The position numbers were made by a program, and so were the translations under genes. Source: Bacteroidota bacterium (GTDB taxonomy: Bacteria; Bacteroidota; Bacteroidia; Chitinophagales; Saprospiraceae). Taken from it: DNA of 57,941 nucleotides. Shown one piece after another: positions 25,448-33,561 of this stretch (its first letter is position 1; each line of letters opens with the position of its first letter). The notes under the pieces are model-generated. The model did not search any database. It saw nothing but the letters and a program-made list of their open reading frames with translations, and was not told the DNA's origin. The stretch lies in contig JAFMDF010000020.1 in NCBI GenBank assembly GCA_017857395.1, positions 1 to 57,941 of the forward strand. Direction: 5' to 3'.

Positions 25448-25888
25448 ATGAGCGAAAATAACTTAAGAACTGTAATGACTCCACTTCCAATTACCCTTAC
25501 TAGAAATGATTGTTTGGATAAAGTAGCGGATATTTTTAATCAGCATAAAATTCATCACCTGCCTGTTGTTGATGAAGCTGGTCAATTATCAGGTATGCTA
25601 AGTAAGACAGATTTTGACCGACTCCAACATGGAGCTACTTTATTTCGAATTCCAGACCGAGAAGCCTACAATAAAACTTTATTTCAAATAACAAGGGTGG
25701 CAGATGTGATGACGAAAGATGTGGTCGCATTAAGTCCTTTTGATACGATTGGCAAGGCTTATACTATTTTTAAGAAAAATATTTTCCGTGCTATTCCGCT
25801 ACAGGAAAAGGGTAAACTGGTGGGTATTGTGACCCCGCTTGATTTATTAGATTATTTTATGCAAAAAGAAGCGAAAAAAAACGATTAA
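25448..25888 (+). CDS. Stand-alone CBS-pair protein
   Basis: 146 residues, one Bateman module. First CBS: VMTPLPITLTRNDCLDKVAD ... IHHLPVVDEAGQLSGMLSKTD; second: VMTKDVVALSPFDTIGKAYT ... FRAIPLQEKGKLVGIVTPLDL. An insertion between the two repeats (DREAYNKTLFQITR) resembles the linker of nucleotide-binding acetoin-utilisation-type CBS proteins. It probably reports adenylate status. The stop codon lies 1 base before the ATG of the GCS2-CBS fusion gene, which itself ends in a CBS pair; the two products may act together. Confidence 0.92.
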   Translation: MSENNLRTVMTPLPITLTRNDCLDKVADIFNQHKIHHLPVVDEAGQLSGMLSKTDFDRLQHGATLFRIPDREAYNKTLFQITRVADVMTKDVVALSPFDTIGKAYTIFKKNIFRAIPLQEKGKLVGIVTPLDLLDYFMQKEAKKND

Positions 25889-25889
25889 C

Positions 25890-27761
25890 ATGGGTGATTT
25901 TAGTGTTCGACAAATTAAAGATGCTGCTGATAGAGCAAAAATGTATCATCATATATTAGAAGACATTCGAGTTTTTGATCGAATGATTAAAGATGGACAT
26001 ATAGAAACTGGGCCCCCTAAAATTGGAGCGGAACAGGAATTATGTTTGGTAGATTTACAAGGCGATCCTTCTACAAATGCGTTGCAATTCCTAGAAAATA
26101 TAAATGATGAACACTACACCAATGAATTAGCGCTCTTCAATCTAGAAATAAATTTAGATCCGCTTCCCCTTTCCCGAAATTGCTTTTCGCAAATGGAAAA
26201 AGATTTACTTCAATTGCTAGAAAAAGGAAATCAATTAGCAAAAAAATATAACAACAACTTATTGCTTACAGGCATAATGCCCACTTTAAAGTACCGACAT
26301 CTTCAGTTTGAGAATATGACGCCCATTCAACGGTATCAAACGTTAAGTAAGGTGCTTTCTGAAATAAGGGGGAGTGACTTTCAGATTTATTTGCAAGGAG
26401 TAGATGATTGTATACGTTCCCTAGATAGTGTGTTATTTGAGGCTTGTAATACCAGTTTTCAATTGCATTTGCAAATGCACCCTGAAACATTTGTCCATCA
26501 ATATAATTGGGCTCAAATGATAGCTGGTCCCGTTTTGTCCGCTTGTGTTAATTCACCACTAGTCATGGGGAACGAATTGTGGGCAGAAAGTAGGATTGCT
26601 ATTTTCAAACAAAGCATGGACACGCGAAGTGCTAAGAATCATTTGCGTAAAAAACTACCTCGTGTATATTTTGGAGATAATTGGTTAAGAGATAGCCCCG
26701 CAAATCTTTGGAAAGAAACAGTTATGCGCTTTCCGCTACTGATTACTTCAGATGATTTTGAAAGTAGTGAGGCGCTTTTAAACGCAGGCGAAATGCCTAG
26801 ACTTCGAGCGGTACAATTGCATAATGGTACTACTTATACTTGGAATCGGCTATGTTATGGTAGGGGAGGAGCGAAACCTCATATTCGGATAGAATGTCGC
26901 TATTTGCCTGCTGGGCCAAGTCCAATAGATGAAATAGCAAATTTTGCCTTTTGGATTGGTTTGATGTGTGGTCAGCCTGAAAGTTGGACTACTCAATGGC
27001 AGGGGATGGATTTTCGAGTCGCTAAAGATAATTTCCTAAAAGCTGCTAGATACGGCTTATCGACTGTATTTAATTGGTTTGGAAAAAACTATTCGGCTAA
27101 ATCATTGATTTTAGAAGTGTTATTACCAATGGCAACAGAAGGATTAAGAAAATTTGATTTATCAGAAAGCGATATTACCAAGTATTTATCGGTAATAGAA
27201 AAACGAGTAAACCAAGAAAAAACAGGGGCAGCATGGATGGTCAGTAATTATCGAAATTTGCAGAAACGAATGAGTAAAGCAACAGCTTTAAAAGTGCTGA
27301 CACAGGAAACTATTGATTTCCAAAAAGAAAATTATCCAGTACATCAATGGGATGATTTGTTAGCCAATGAAAAGCATTATCCTGTTTATACGGCTGAAAA
27401 TAAGGTCATTAAAGTAGAAGAATTGATGAGTACCGATTTACAAATAATTCATGAAGAAGATTCTATAGAACTAGCTTCTAGTATCATTGATTGGAAAAAG
27501 ATTCACCACCTCCCTGTAGAAAACCTAAATGGAGAATTAGTGGGTATGGTAACCGATGGACTTATGCAAAGACACCTTCAAAAGGGAAATCCTACCGCTA
27601 CCCTTATCAGAGATATTATGATTAAGAATGTCAAAAGCGTAAGCGCAAATGATACGCTAGCAAAAGCAAAATACTTGCTGGACGCCAATCAGCTTAGTGG
27701 TATTCCTGTTACTTTTAAAAATAAATTAGTTGGTATTTTAACGAGAAATGACTTAAAATAA
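25890..27761 (+). CDS. GCS2-type carboxylate-amine ligase fused to a CBS pair
   Basis: 623 residues. Residues about 15-480 resemble the glutamate-cysteine ligase family 2 (GCS2, YbdK-like) fold: KIGAEQELCLVD at the start with the Glu-x-Glu metal and ATP ligands, NLEINLDPLPL, the HLQMHPETFVHQYN block, and the RGGAKPHIRIECRYLPAGPS block. From about residue 510 a CBS pair follows (ELMSTDLQIIHEEDSIELA ... IHHLPVENLNGELVGMVTD; then VKSVSANDTLAKA ... LSGIPVTFKNKLVGILT). The enzyme part should join a carboxylate to an amine with ATP; the substrates are unknown. The CBS part suggests allosteric control by adenylates. Fusion of these two modules is unusual to me. Confidence 0.85.
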   Translation: MGDFSVRQIKDAADRAKMYHHILEDIRVFDRMIKDGHIETGPPKIGAEQELCLVDLQGDPSTNALQFLENINDEHYTNELALFNLEINLDPLPLSRNCFSQMEKDLLQLLEKGNQLAKKYNNNLLLTGIMPTLKYRHLQFENMTPIQRYQTLSKVLSEIRGSDFQIYLQGVDDCIRSLDSVLFEACNTSFQLHLQMHPETFVHQYNWAQMIAGPVLSACVNSPLVMGNELWAESRIAIFKQSMDTRSAKNHLRKKLPRVYFGDNWLRDSPANLWKETVMRFPLLITSDDFESSEALLNAGEMPRLRAVQLHNGTTYTWNRLCYGRGGAKPHIRIECRYLPAGPSPIDEIANFAFWIGLMCGQPESWTTQWQGMDFRVAKDNFLKAARYGLSTVFNWFGKNYSAKSLILEVLLPMATEGLRKFDLSESDITKYLSVIEKRVNQEKTGAAWMVSNYRNLQKRMSKATALKVLTQETIDFQKENYPVHQWDDLLANEKHYPVYTAENKVIKVEELMSTDLQIIHEEDSIELASSIIDWKKIHHLPVENLNGELVGMVTDGLMQRHLQKGNPTATLIRDIMIKNVKSVSANDTLAKAKYLLDANQLSGIPVTFKNKLVGILTRNDLK

Positions 27762-27890
27762 ATCATGATAAATATCATTTCCATTTTTTGTCATGGTCTT
27801 CTTCAAAATATTTAGAAAACCATTCAAGTTCATCTACTTTCTTAACCTATAAAAAATGGAGTAAATGAATAAAAAAGAACAAGACCTGTA

Positions 27891-28220
27891 CTAAATTTTT
27901 GCATCAGACACTAACCCAGTATGGTCATTAAGCCATTGTTGAATAACCATTTTAGGTAAAGCTCCTTTCAGTTGGGCTTTAGGTTTCCCTTTTATAAATA
28001 ATACAGTTGTAGGATTAGAAGAAATTTGATATTGTTTTATATATTCAGGGCAGTTAGATATAGGTAAACTCACAAAATCTACTGTTCCTTTCATTTGTTC
28101 GACAATCTCAATAAGTATTTTTTCCATCCACTTACATGGGCCACAACCTGGAGCGGAAAATTCTACAATCACGGGTTTGATAAAACTCCGTTCTAACACT
28201 TTTTTCTCAAAATTAAACAT
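27891..28220 (-). CDS. Thioredoxin-like protein
   Basis: 109 residues with a thioredoxin fold. VIVEFSAPGCGPCKWM holds the redox motif CGPC (Cys 26, Cys 29), and SSNPTTVLFIKGKP carries the cis-proline. No signal peptide, so it is cytoplasmic. It differs from housekeeping thioredoxin in the surrounding residues (no WAxWCGPC) and is probably an accessory, stress-induced disulfide reductase. Its promoter has a Crp/Fnr-type operator at 28347-28411, giving a leader of about 120 bases. Confidence 0.9.
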   Translation of the reverse strand: MFNFEKKVLERSFIKPVIVEFSAPGCGPCKWMEKILIEIVEQMKGTVDFVSLPISNCPEYIKQYQISSNPTTVLFIKGKPKAQLKGALPKMVIQQWLNDHTGLVSDAKI

Positions 28221-28346
28221 AATTATCCATTATTTCGCTCGAATAATATATTGGTACTTCCTCCTCACAAGGTTGCATTACTAATGACCTCTTTGTAGTT
28301 AGTCCAAAATCATTATTCTTTCAAATAAAGCACATAAATATTGAGG

Positions 28347-28411
28347 CAATCTTATGATTATTCATTTAAAAGAATAGTGATTTATGTTAATCAGATTGCT
28401 GATTTTTATCA
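28347..28411 (-). promoter_or_regulatory. Paired Crp/Fnr-type operator of the thioredoxin gene
   Basis: TGATTTTTATCA (28400-28411) is distal; TGATTTATGTTA (28378-28389, one half imperfect) is proximal, 10-base spacer. Reading leftward, 23 bases then TAAGATTG on the minus strand (28347-28354; 5 of 6). Confidence 0.75.
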
Positions 28412-28679
28412 CTACATTCGTTCAAATTAGTTGAAACGCCCCTCCGTTCTTTAGCCAAGGGGAGTTTCAAGGAAGGTTATCTTTTTAAATTTCGTAATTC
28501 CATTTTGAAGTGTGAAATTTATGACTTTGGGGGGCAAAAAGAAAAGACTGATAGTAAAATGGCGTATCCATCTAAGGTTTTCACTCCCCGTCTAGGTAAC
28601 ATTTTCCTCTTTTAAGCCTTTTATCAACATATCGGTGTACCTCGGCGACGTGTTCTAAGGAAAATCATTTAGCAATAGC

Positions 28680-28743
28680 CGTAGAAAATCATTGACCGAA
28701 CTGATAAAAGTCACCCCTTATCTCTCATTATTAACTTAATTTG
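28680..28743 (+). promoter_or_regulatory. Crp/Fnr-type operator of the kinase gene at 28779
   Basis: A perfect TGATAAAAGTCA (28702-28713) with a half-conserved partner CGTAGAAAATCA (28680-28691) at a 10-base spacer. After 22 bases comes TTAATTTG (28736-28743; 5 of 6). Confidence 0.72.
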
Positions 28744-28778
28744 CCTTTAAAATATTTATAAACTCATAACTGTACACT

Positions 28779-29291
28779 ATGTTGATTATGATAACAGGTT
28801 TACCTGGAAGTGGAAAAACGACTTTTGCCAAAGCCTTAGCAGGTTCTTTAAATGCGGTGCATTTAAATACAGATATTATTCGAGATAGTATGGGCAAGAG
28901 AGGGAAATATGATGAAGCCTCCAAGTCGATGATATACGCCAAAATCCTCAAGCAAACGGAATCTTATTTACACCGTGGAGAAGATGTAGTGGTGGATGCT
29001 ACGTTTTATAAAGCAGCGCTTAGAAAGCCATATAAACAATTGGCTAAAAAATATAAAAAGCAATTATTTTGGTTTTTTGTAACTGCTGCGGAGTCCATTA
29101 TCAAAGAGCGGATGCAGCAAAAAAGGCAATTCAGCGAAGCAGATTTTGAGGTCTATTTAACTATCAAAGACATTTATGAACCTTTGGAAGAAAGGCATTT
29201 AATATTGCATTCCGATAGGGAAGAGGTAGATAAGATGATTATAAAAGCAAGAGAATATTTGTCTTTAGCTCCTTTTCAAATGACCTCTTAA
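28779..29291 (+). CDS. P-loop kinase of the COG0645 type
   Basis: 170 residues. It opens with the Walker A motif in MLIMITGLPGSGKTTFAKAL, followed by HLNTDIIRDSMG and VVVDATFYKAALRKP, the order found in zeta-toxin-like and COG0645 predicted kinases. The C-terminal helical part (RMQQKRQFSEADFEVYLTI, YEPLEE) is the usual lid. Substrate unknown. An APH-like gene (29528) follows on the same strand. In mycobacterial Rv2004c and many proteobacterial proteins an APH-like (COG2187) and a COG0645 domain are joined in one chain, so these two genes look like the split form of that enzyme. Confidence 0.88.
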   Translation: MLIMITGLPGSGKTTFAKALAGSLNAVHLNTDIIRDSMGKRGKYDEASKSMIYAKILKQTESYLHRGEDVVVDATFYKAALRKPYKQLAKKYKKQLFWFFVTAAESIIKERMQQKRQFSEADFEVYLTIKDIYEPLEERHLILHSDREEVDKMIIKAREYLSLAPFQMTS

Positions 29292-29302
29292 GTTTGAATA
29301 CA

Positions 29303-29419
29303 ATGGCAAAAAACCAACCACTCACCCTACCTCTCAAAAAGCCATTGAAAAATAAAAAGAGTTTACTGACCAATATGAGCAAAGATTTTTGGAAAGATGC
29401 TGAGACTGTTGAGTCATAA
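29303..29419 (+). CDS. Small protein, 38 residues, unknown
   Basis: ATG at 29303, 11 bases after the kinase gene, TAA at 29417-29419. The product reads MAKNQPLTLPLKKPLKNKK at the start and ends NMSKDFWKDAETVES. It is basic in the first half and acidic in the second, with no hydrophobic stretch. It is probably cotranscribed with the kinase. No family recognised; a coding role is likely because the frame fits neatly between two genes and has the usual start context. Confidence 0.55.
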   Translation: MAKNQPLTLPLKKPLKNKKSLLTNMSKDFWKDAETVES

Positions 29420-29443
29420 ATAGGTGTATTGAAAGATGTTTAT

Positions 29444-29508
29444 TGACAAAAGTCACTTTCCCCATTGATTTTTATCAATATCTTCAACCAGTTAATCAAG
29501 TAGTTTTA
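29444..29508 (+). promoter_or_regulatory. Paired Crp/Fnr-type operator of the APH-like gene
   Basis: TGACAAAAGTCA (29444-29455) and TGATTTTTATCA (29466-29477), 10-base spacer, then 23 bases and TAGTTTTA (29501-29508; 5 of 6). Confidence 0.83.
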
Positions 29509-29527
29509 ACATAAAAAACGACTCGAT

Positions 29528-30595
29528 ATGACTAGCGAACAAATCTCCAAAATAATTGAGTATAAAGCATTTAAAGACAGCCCACTTGTTGTAGAACTGC
29601 GGGAAACGCATATTTCTTGGATTATCCTGACCGAAAATTATGCTTTTAAAATCAAGAAACCCGTCAAGTTTTCTTTTCTAGATTTTTCGACATTAAAAAA
29701 GAGAAAATATTATTGTGAACAAGAAGTTAGTTTAAATCAGCGATTAGCTAAAGATACTTACCTAGGAGTCGTACCAATTCGATTAAATCACGACATTCCT
29801 TTTATAGATGGTCTAAAAGGAAAAATTATTGGCTATGCGGTAAAAATGAAACGTTTGGACAACGAACGGGAGATGGACGTGCTGCTCCAAGCGGGTAAAG
29901 TCAATAAGAATCATCTATTTCAATTAGCAGACCAATTGGCTACTTTTCATGCTTTTACGGATGAGGTAGAAGAAGCTCCGAATATAGAAAAAATGCAGGA
30001 AGATTTTGCTGATATTGCCAAGGTTGAAGATTTAATTCGTCAAGAAATTGGCGAAAGCGCAGCTAAAAAAATTGAAACATCCATTGTGTTTTCCCATCAA
30101 TTTTTAAAAGCCCACGCCAAAGATATTCGAGAACGGCATATCATGGGACTTAATATTGACGGTCACGGAGACTTACATTCTGGCAATATTTTTTTATTAA
30201 ACCAGCCTATCATTTTTGATTGCATTGAATTCAATCCGCATTATCGACAGATGGATGTATTAAGCGAATTAGCTTTCCTCTGCATGGATTTAGATTTTTA
30301 TGGACAAGCAGGTTTAGCTATCTATTTTATGAAAAGGTATAACATCAATTACCCTGTAATTATTACGGAGGCGGATCATAGGCTATTTTTATACTATAAA
30401 TTATATCGAGCCAATATTCGGATGAAAGTGAATGCGTTGCGTGCCATGCAGGCCATTGAAACTAATATCCGAAAAAAACACTTAAGATTGATGGAAGATT
30501 ATTACCAATTATTCAAACATTATTTGACCCTTTTAGAGGATAAACAAAAGGAAATAGGTAATGCAAATGGAAATAGGATAGCGAGGGCGTCTTAA
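29528..30595 (+). CDS. Aminoglycoside phosphotransferase-like kinase (COG2187)
   Basis: 355 residues. Near the start are ETHISWIILTENYAFKIKKP (the nucleotide-site lysine) and FLDFSTLKKRKYYCEQEVSLN, both typical of COG2187. The catalytic loop is HGDLHSGNIFLL, and the metal aspartate lies in IIFDCIEFN, followed by YRQMDVLSELAFLCMDLDFYG. The APH/choline-kinase fold is intact; the phosphate acceptor is unknown and antibiotic resistance is not implied. Together with the upstream P-loop kinase it corresponds to the two halves of Rv2004c-like proteins. It has its own operator-controlled promoter. Confidence 0.9.
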   Translation: MTSEQISKIIEYKAFKDSPLVVELRETHISWIILTENYAFKIKKPVKFSFLDFSTLKKRKYYCEQEVSLNQRLAKDTYLGVVPIRLNHDIPFIDGLKGKIIGYAVKMKRLDNEREMDVLLQAGKVNKNHLFQLADQLATFHAFTDEVEEAPNIEKMQEDFADIAKVEDLIRQEIGESAAKKIETSIVFSHQFLKAHAKDIRERHIMGLNIDGHGDLHSGNIFLLNQPIIFDCIEFNPHYRQMDVLSELAFLCMDLDFYGQAGLAIYFMKRYNINYPVIITEADHRLFLYYKLYRANIRMKVNALRAMQAIETNIRKKHLRLMEDYYQLFKHYLTLLEDKQKEIGNANGNRIARAS

Positions 30596-31160
30596 ATGGG
30601 TCATCTTTTTTATTCCCAAAACACTTATAGATATAGACTCTAAACTAAAACAAACACCATGATTTTTTTAACTTTACTTTTTTTGTCTTTCTTTCGATTG
30701 ATTCAGTATCTATTGGAAAATCAATAAATGGCTTTTGATTTTTTACAATAAAAACGATTTTAATTGCTCTTTTATTAAAAATAATATCATTTTTTCTAGC
30801 ATTTTTGAAGATTTTTTAATATATTAAAGCATAGAAGTATATAGGTAAAAACCCAATCAAACCATAAATTAAATTTTTACTAAAACTGCTTAATTATGAA
30901 TCCACCATACTACTTTGTGCGAAGTTAAAAACAACAATTAAACTTCGCACTAATTTCATACCTTATTCATATCGTTTATCACTTTAATGCATAGTCATTA
31001 AAGTTGTGTGTTTTACTTGATTACTGCCTGTATTGAATTACCACTACTGGAGTTTATATTGTAATGCCGATACTTACCTCTTGATTGATGGATTTGATTG
31101 CGCAACTACAAGGAATTTTTTATTCAAAACTCTTTTCCTAACTATTTTAAAACCACACTT
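30596..31160. other. Gene-poor stretch upstream of the solute-binding lipoprotein
   Basis: No Crp/Fnr-type operator is seen. A 22-codon hydrophobic frame, MIFLTLLFLSFFRLIQYLLE plus NQ (30659-30727), could encode a tiny membrane protein but has no other support. Farther on, GTGCGAAGTT (30917-30926) pairs with AACTTCGCAC (30941-30950), a 10-bp hairpin with a 14-base loop, possibly in the leader of the next gene. The open frame starting at 31098 runs into the lipoprotein gene but has an implausible start. Confidence 0.45.
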
Positions 31161-32504
31161 ATGTATAAGAAAATTTACCAATCATTATTACCCTTTTTTA
31201 GTGTACTTAGCTTAATTCTACTCCTATTTTCAAGCTGTAATAATCAAGATCCTGTTCAAATAACTTTTGCAGCAGGCCCTGATGAAACAGAAACCATTCA
31301 ATATTTAGTAGATAAATTTAATAAAGAAAATAAAGGAAATATTCAAGTGGATTGGCGACAAACAGCACGAAGCACCAACGAAAATTTCGAAGAAATTCAA
31401 ACTGATTTTGATGCCACAAATCCTGAGATTGATGTATTTGCTTCGGATGTTATCTGGACGGGTGTTTTAGGCGCACAAGCTTCTGTAGAAGATCTTTCCA
31501 AGCAATTTTATAATGATTATAATCCTAGAGATTTTGTACAAGCAGCAATGAATTCAGCGACCTATAATTTTAGTATTTATGGTGTACCTTGGTTTACCGA
31601 TGCTGCCATGATTTATTACCGAAAGGATTTATTAACAAAATATGGATTTACTAAACCACCTGTAACTTGGGAAGAATTACAAACCATGGCTAAAACAATA
31701 ATGGAGCAAGAAAATATGCCTTATGGGTATGTTTTTCAAGGGGATAAATACGAAGGAGGAGTCGCCAATGCCTGTGAATTTATTTGGAATGCAGGCGGGC
31801 AAATTACGATGGATAATTTATCCGTCAGCGCCGATTTTGGAGGAGAACATTTTGAACCAAGTATTATTACCATTGATAGCAAAGCCTCAGAAGATGGGTT
31901 TAGGATGGCTAGACAATTAATCGAGGAAGGCATTTCCCCAGAAGCAGTAGTCAATTATCGAGAATTAGAAGCAACCAATGCTTTTTTATTAGGCAAGGCT
32001 GTATTTATGCGTGGTTGGCCTGGGGTTTATGGACAAATCTTAAAAAATAAAAATAGCGTAAATGCGAAACAAGTCGGTATTAGTTCCATTCCTGTTTTAA
32101 AAGCAGGTACTCCTTCTTATAGTTGTTTAGGTGGCTGGAATCTAATGATTGCTAATCATACTTCAGCAGCGAAAAAAGAAGCTGCTTGGGAATTCATTCA
32201 ATACTTAACAGCAGCGCCTCAACAACGAACTCGTGCTTTGCGAAGTGGTACTTTGCCTACACTAAAAGCACTTTATGAAGAGGAGCAATTATTAGCAGAA
32301 GTCCCAGTCATGCGTTTTGCAAAACAAGAAATTCAAAACGCAAGGAGCAGACCAGTATCGGCGCATTACATGGAGTATTCTCCAGAAATAGCCATCATTT
32401 TTAACCAGATGTTGGGAGGAGAAATATTGCCAGAATATGCCGTTTTTGCTTTACAAGAATATTTAGAAGACATTCGCTTAGACCATACGGTAGCGAATCA
32501 TTGA
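31161..32504 (+). CDS. ABC-type extracellular solute-binding lipoprotein (family 1)
   Basis: 447 residues from the ATG at 31161, chosen because it gives a proper lipoprotein signal (MYKKIYQ...LLLFSSCNN); the longer frame to 31098 does not. The mature protein has the family 1 (MalE/UgpB-like) pattern: ITFAAGPDETETIQYLVDKF, DVFASDVIWTGVLGAQ, the hinge segment YGVPWFTDAAMIYYRKDLL and MRGWPGVYGQI. Such proteins deliver sugars or sugar-phosphates to an ABC permease. No permease or ATPase gene is adjacent, so it is an orphan here. A strong terminator closes the unit. No operator is visible in its upstream region. Confidence 0.9.
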   Translation: MYKKIYQSLLPFFSVLSLILLLFSSCNNQDPVQITFAAGPDETETIQYLVDKFNKENKGNIQVDWRQTARSTNENFEEIQTDFDATNPEIDVFASDVIWTGVLGAQASVEDLSKQFYNDYNPRDFVQAAMNSATYNFSIYGVPWFTDAAMIYYRKDLLTKYGFTKPPVTWEELQTMAKTIMEQENMPYGYVFQGDKYEGGVANACEFIWNAGGQITMDNLSVSADFGGEHFEPSIITIDSKASEDGFRMARQLIEEGISPEAVVNYRELEATNAFLLGKAVFMRGWPGVYGQILKNKNSVNAKQVGISSIPVLKAGTPSYSCLGGWNLMIANHTSAAKKEAAWEFIQYLTAAPQQRTRALRSGTLPTLKALYEEEQLLAEVPVMRFAKQEIQNARSRPVSAHYMEYSPEIAIIFNQMLGGEILPEYAVFALQEYLEDIRLDHTVANH

Positions 32505-32535
32505 TTATCCTATAAATTAAGCCTTTCTATTAATC

Positions 32536-32577
32536 ATTGACCCTAACATTTTGAAAATGTTGGGGTCAATTTTTTTT
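32536..32577 (+). terminator. Terminator after the solute-binding lipoprotein
   Basis: A 17-bp stem, arms 32536-32552 and 32554-32570, with one T-G wobble and a 1-base centre (so a small loop forms), followed by a run of T's to 32577. The first arm reads ATTGACCCTAACATTTT. Confidence 0.88.
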
Positions 32578-32579
32578 AT

Positions 32580-32645
32580 TGACAAAAATCACCTTCAATA
32601 AATGATAATTATCAGTAAACTTAAATCAAAAACTTCTCAATTTAC
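32580..32645 (+). promoter_or_regulatory. Paired Crp/Fnr-type operator of the DUF6544/DUF3943 operon
   Basis: TGACAAAAATCA (32580-32591) and TGATAATTATCA (32603-32614), 11-base spacer. After 23 bases is CAATTTAC (32638-32645), only 3 of 6 matches to the -7 element. The operator begins directly after the upstream terminator. Confidence 0.78.
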
Positions 32646-32697
32646 AACTTAATAATAGCACAATTGGATAAAATAAGTCCAGCTAAACCCAACTAAA

Positions 32698-33561
32698 ATG
32701 CGATTAATGTTATTAAAAATAGGCTTATTTCTGATTGTTGTCTTCATTGCAATAGGTTTCTATTTTAGTAGTGTTGCTATGATGTACGATAAGAAAATAG
32801 AGATAGAAGTGGCCGACTTTCAGAAAGCGGCACAGAAAATTCCCAACCGAATTTATAGTCACCATGACCTTATTAATTTGCCAGAACCCGTTCAGCGATA
32901 TGCGGAATATGCTTGTCTCTTAGGTACACAAAGCATAAAATTCGCCCATTTAAAGCATACTGGATTTTTCAGAACTGCTCAAAATGAGGATTTTTTACCG
33001 ATTAATGGCGAAGAATTTTTCATTACGCAATCTCCTGGGTTTATTTGGAATGGTCAACTAAAAATGAAAGGCTTACCGATTGCAGTCAGAGACCGTTATT
33101 GGAATGGAGAAGGCAATATGTTGGTACAAGCTTTATGGAGTTTTCCGCTGGTTAATGAAAGAGGAAAAGAAATAAATGTTTCTTCCCTTTTGCGCTATTT
33201 AATGGAGGCCGTTTGGATTCCAACCACTTTATTAGGGGATAATATTCAGTGGACAGCTATTGATGAAAATACTGCGAAAGCAACCATCACAGATGGGGAT
33301 ATAAGTGGTTCAGTCATCTTTACTTTTAATGAAGAAGGCGCAATTACGCATGCTGTTTCTTATGACCGATACCGAACAGAAGGTGACCAACAAGTAAAAT
33401 CCCCTTGGATGGCAACCATGCGAGAGTATCAATCAATAAATGGGTTTATGGTGCCAACGAAGGCCAATGTAGCTTGGGAAATAAACGGCGAAGAATTTGT
33501 TTATGCTAAGTTTCTCGTCACAAACATAGATTACACACCTAAGGAAGAATTTATGCCATGA
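32698..33561 (+). CDS. DUF6544 family membrane-anchored protein
   Basis: 287 residues with one N-terminal membrane segment (about 6-26). The family pattern is clear: LPEPVQRYAEYACLLG, a KHTGFFRT strand, DRYWNGEGNMLVQALWSFPL, LLRYLMEAVWIPTTLL, then a beta-rich C-terminal half ending in VAWEINGEEFVYAKFLVTNI. The family has no assigned function; the fold suggests a lipid- or ligand-binding beta-sheet domain outside the inner membrane. Its last codons overlap the next gene by 4 bases (ATGA), so DUF6544 and DUF3943 proteins are made together. Confidence 0.82.
   Translation: MRLMLLKIGLFLIVVFIAIGFYFSSVAMMYDKKIEIEVADFQKAAQKIPNRIYSHHDLINLPEPVQRYAEYACLLGTQSIKFAHLKHTGFFRTAQNEDFLPINGEEFFITQSPGFIWNGQLKMKGLPIAVRDRYWNGEGNMLVQALWSFPLVNERGKEINVSSLLRYLMEAVWIPTTLLGDNIQWTAIDENTAKATITDGDISGSVIFTFNEEGAITHAVSYDRYRTEGDQQVKSPWMATMREYQSINGFMVPTKANVAWEINGEEFVYAKFLVTNIDYTPKEEFMP

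Larger units (their letters stand above)
28221..28778. other. Gene-free stretch between thioredoxin and kinase genes
   Basis: No gene is seen. It holds the operator pairs for the thioredoxin gene (28347-28411) and the kinase gene (28680-28743). Between them TTGAAACGCCCCT (28431-28443) pairs with AGGGGAGTTTCAA (28458-28470; 12 of 13), a hairpin of unknown role. A GC-richer patch around 28570-28665 translates to nothing recognisable. Just upstream of 28680 a further half-site TAAGGAAAATCA (28656-28667) precedes the weak distal operator. Confidence 0.6.

Noticed and set aside
27766-27777. TGATAAATATCA, a good match to the operator core
   Set aside because: It lies between convergent genes, has no partner at 22-23 bp and no -7 element facing a gene; probably chance.
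30659-30727. 22-codon hydrophobic open frame, possible tiny membrane protein
   Set aside because: Too short and AT-rich to separate from chance without conservation; mentioned only in the description of the gap.
30970-31010. TATCGTTTATCA followed by TAGTCATTA before the solute-binding lipoprotein
   Set aside because: Only single half-sites match, and the 10-11 base spacing and -7 element are absent.
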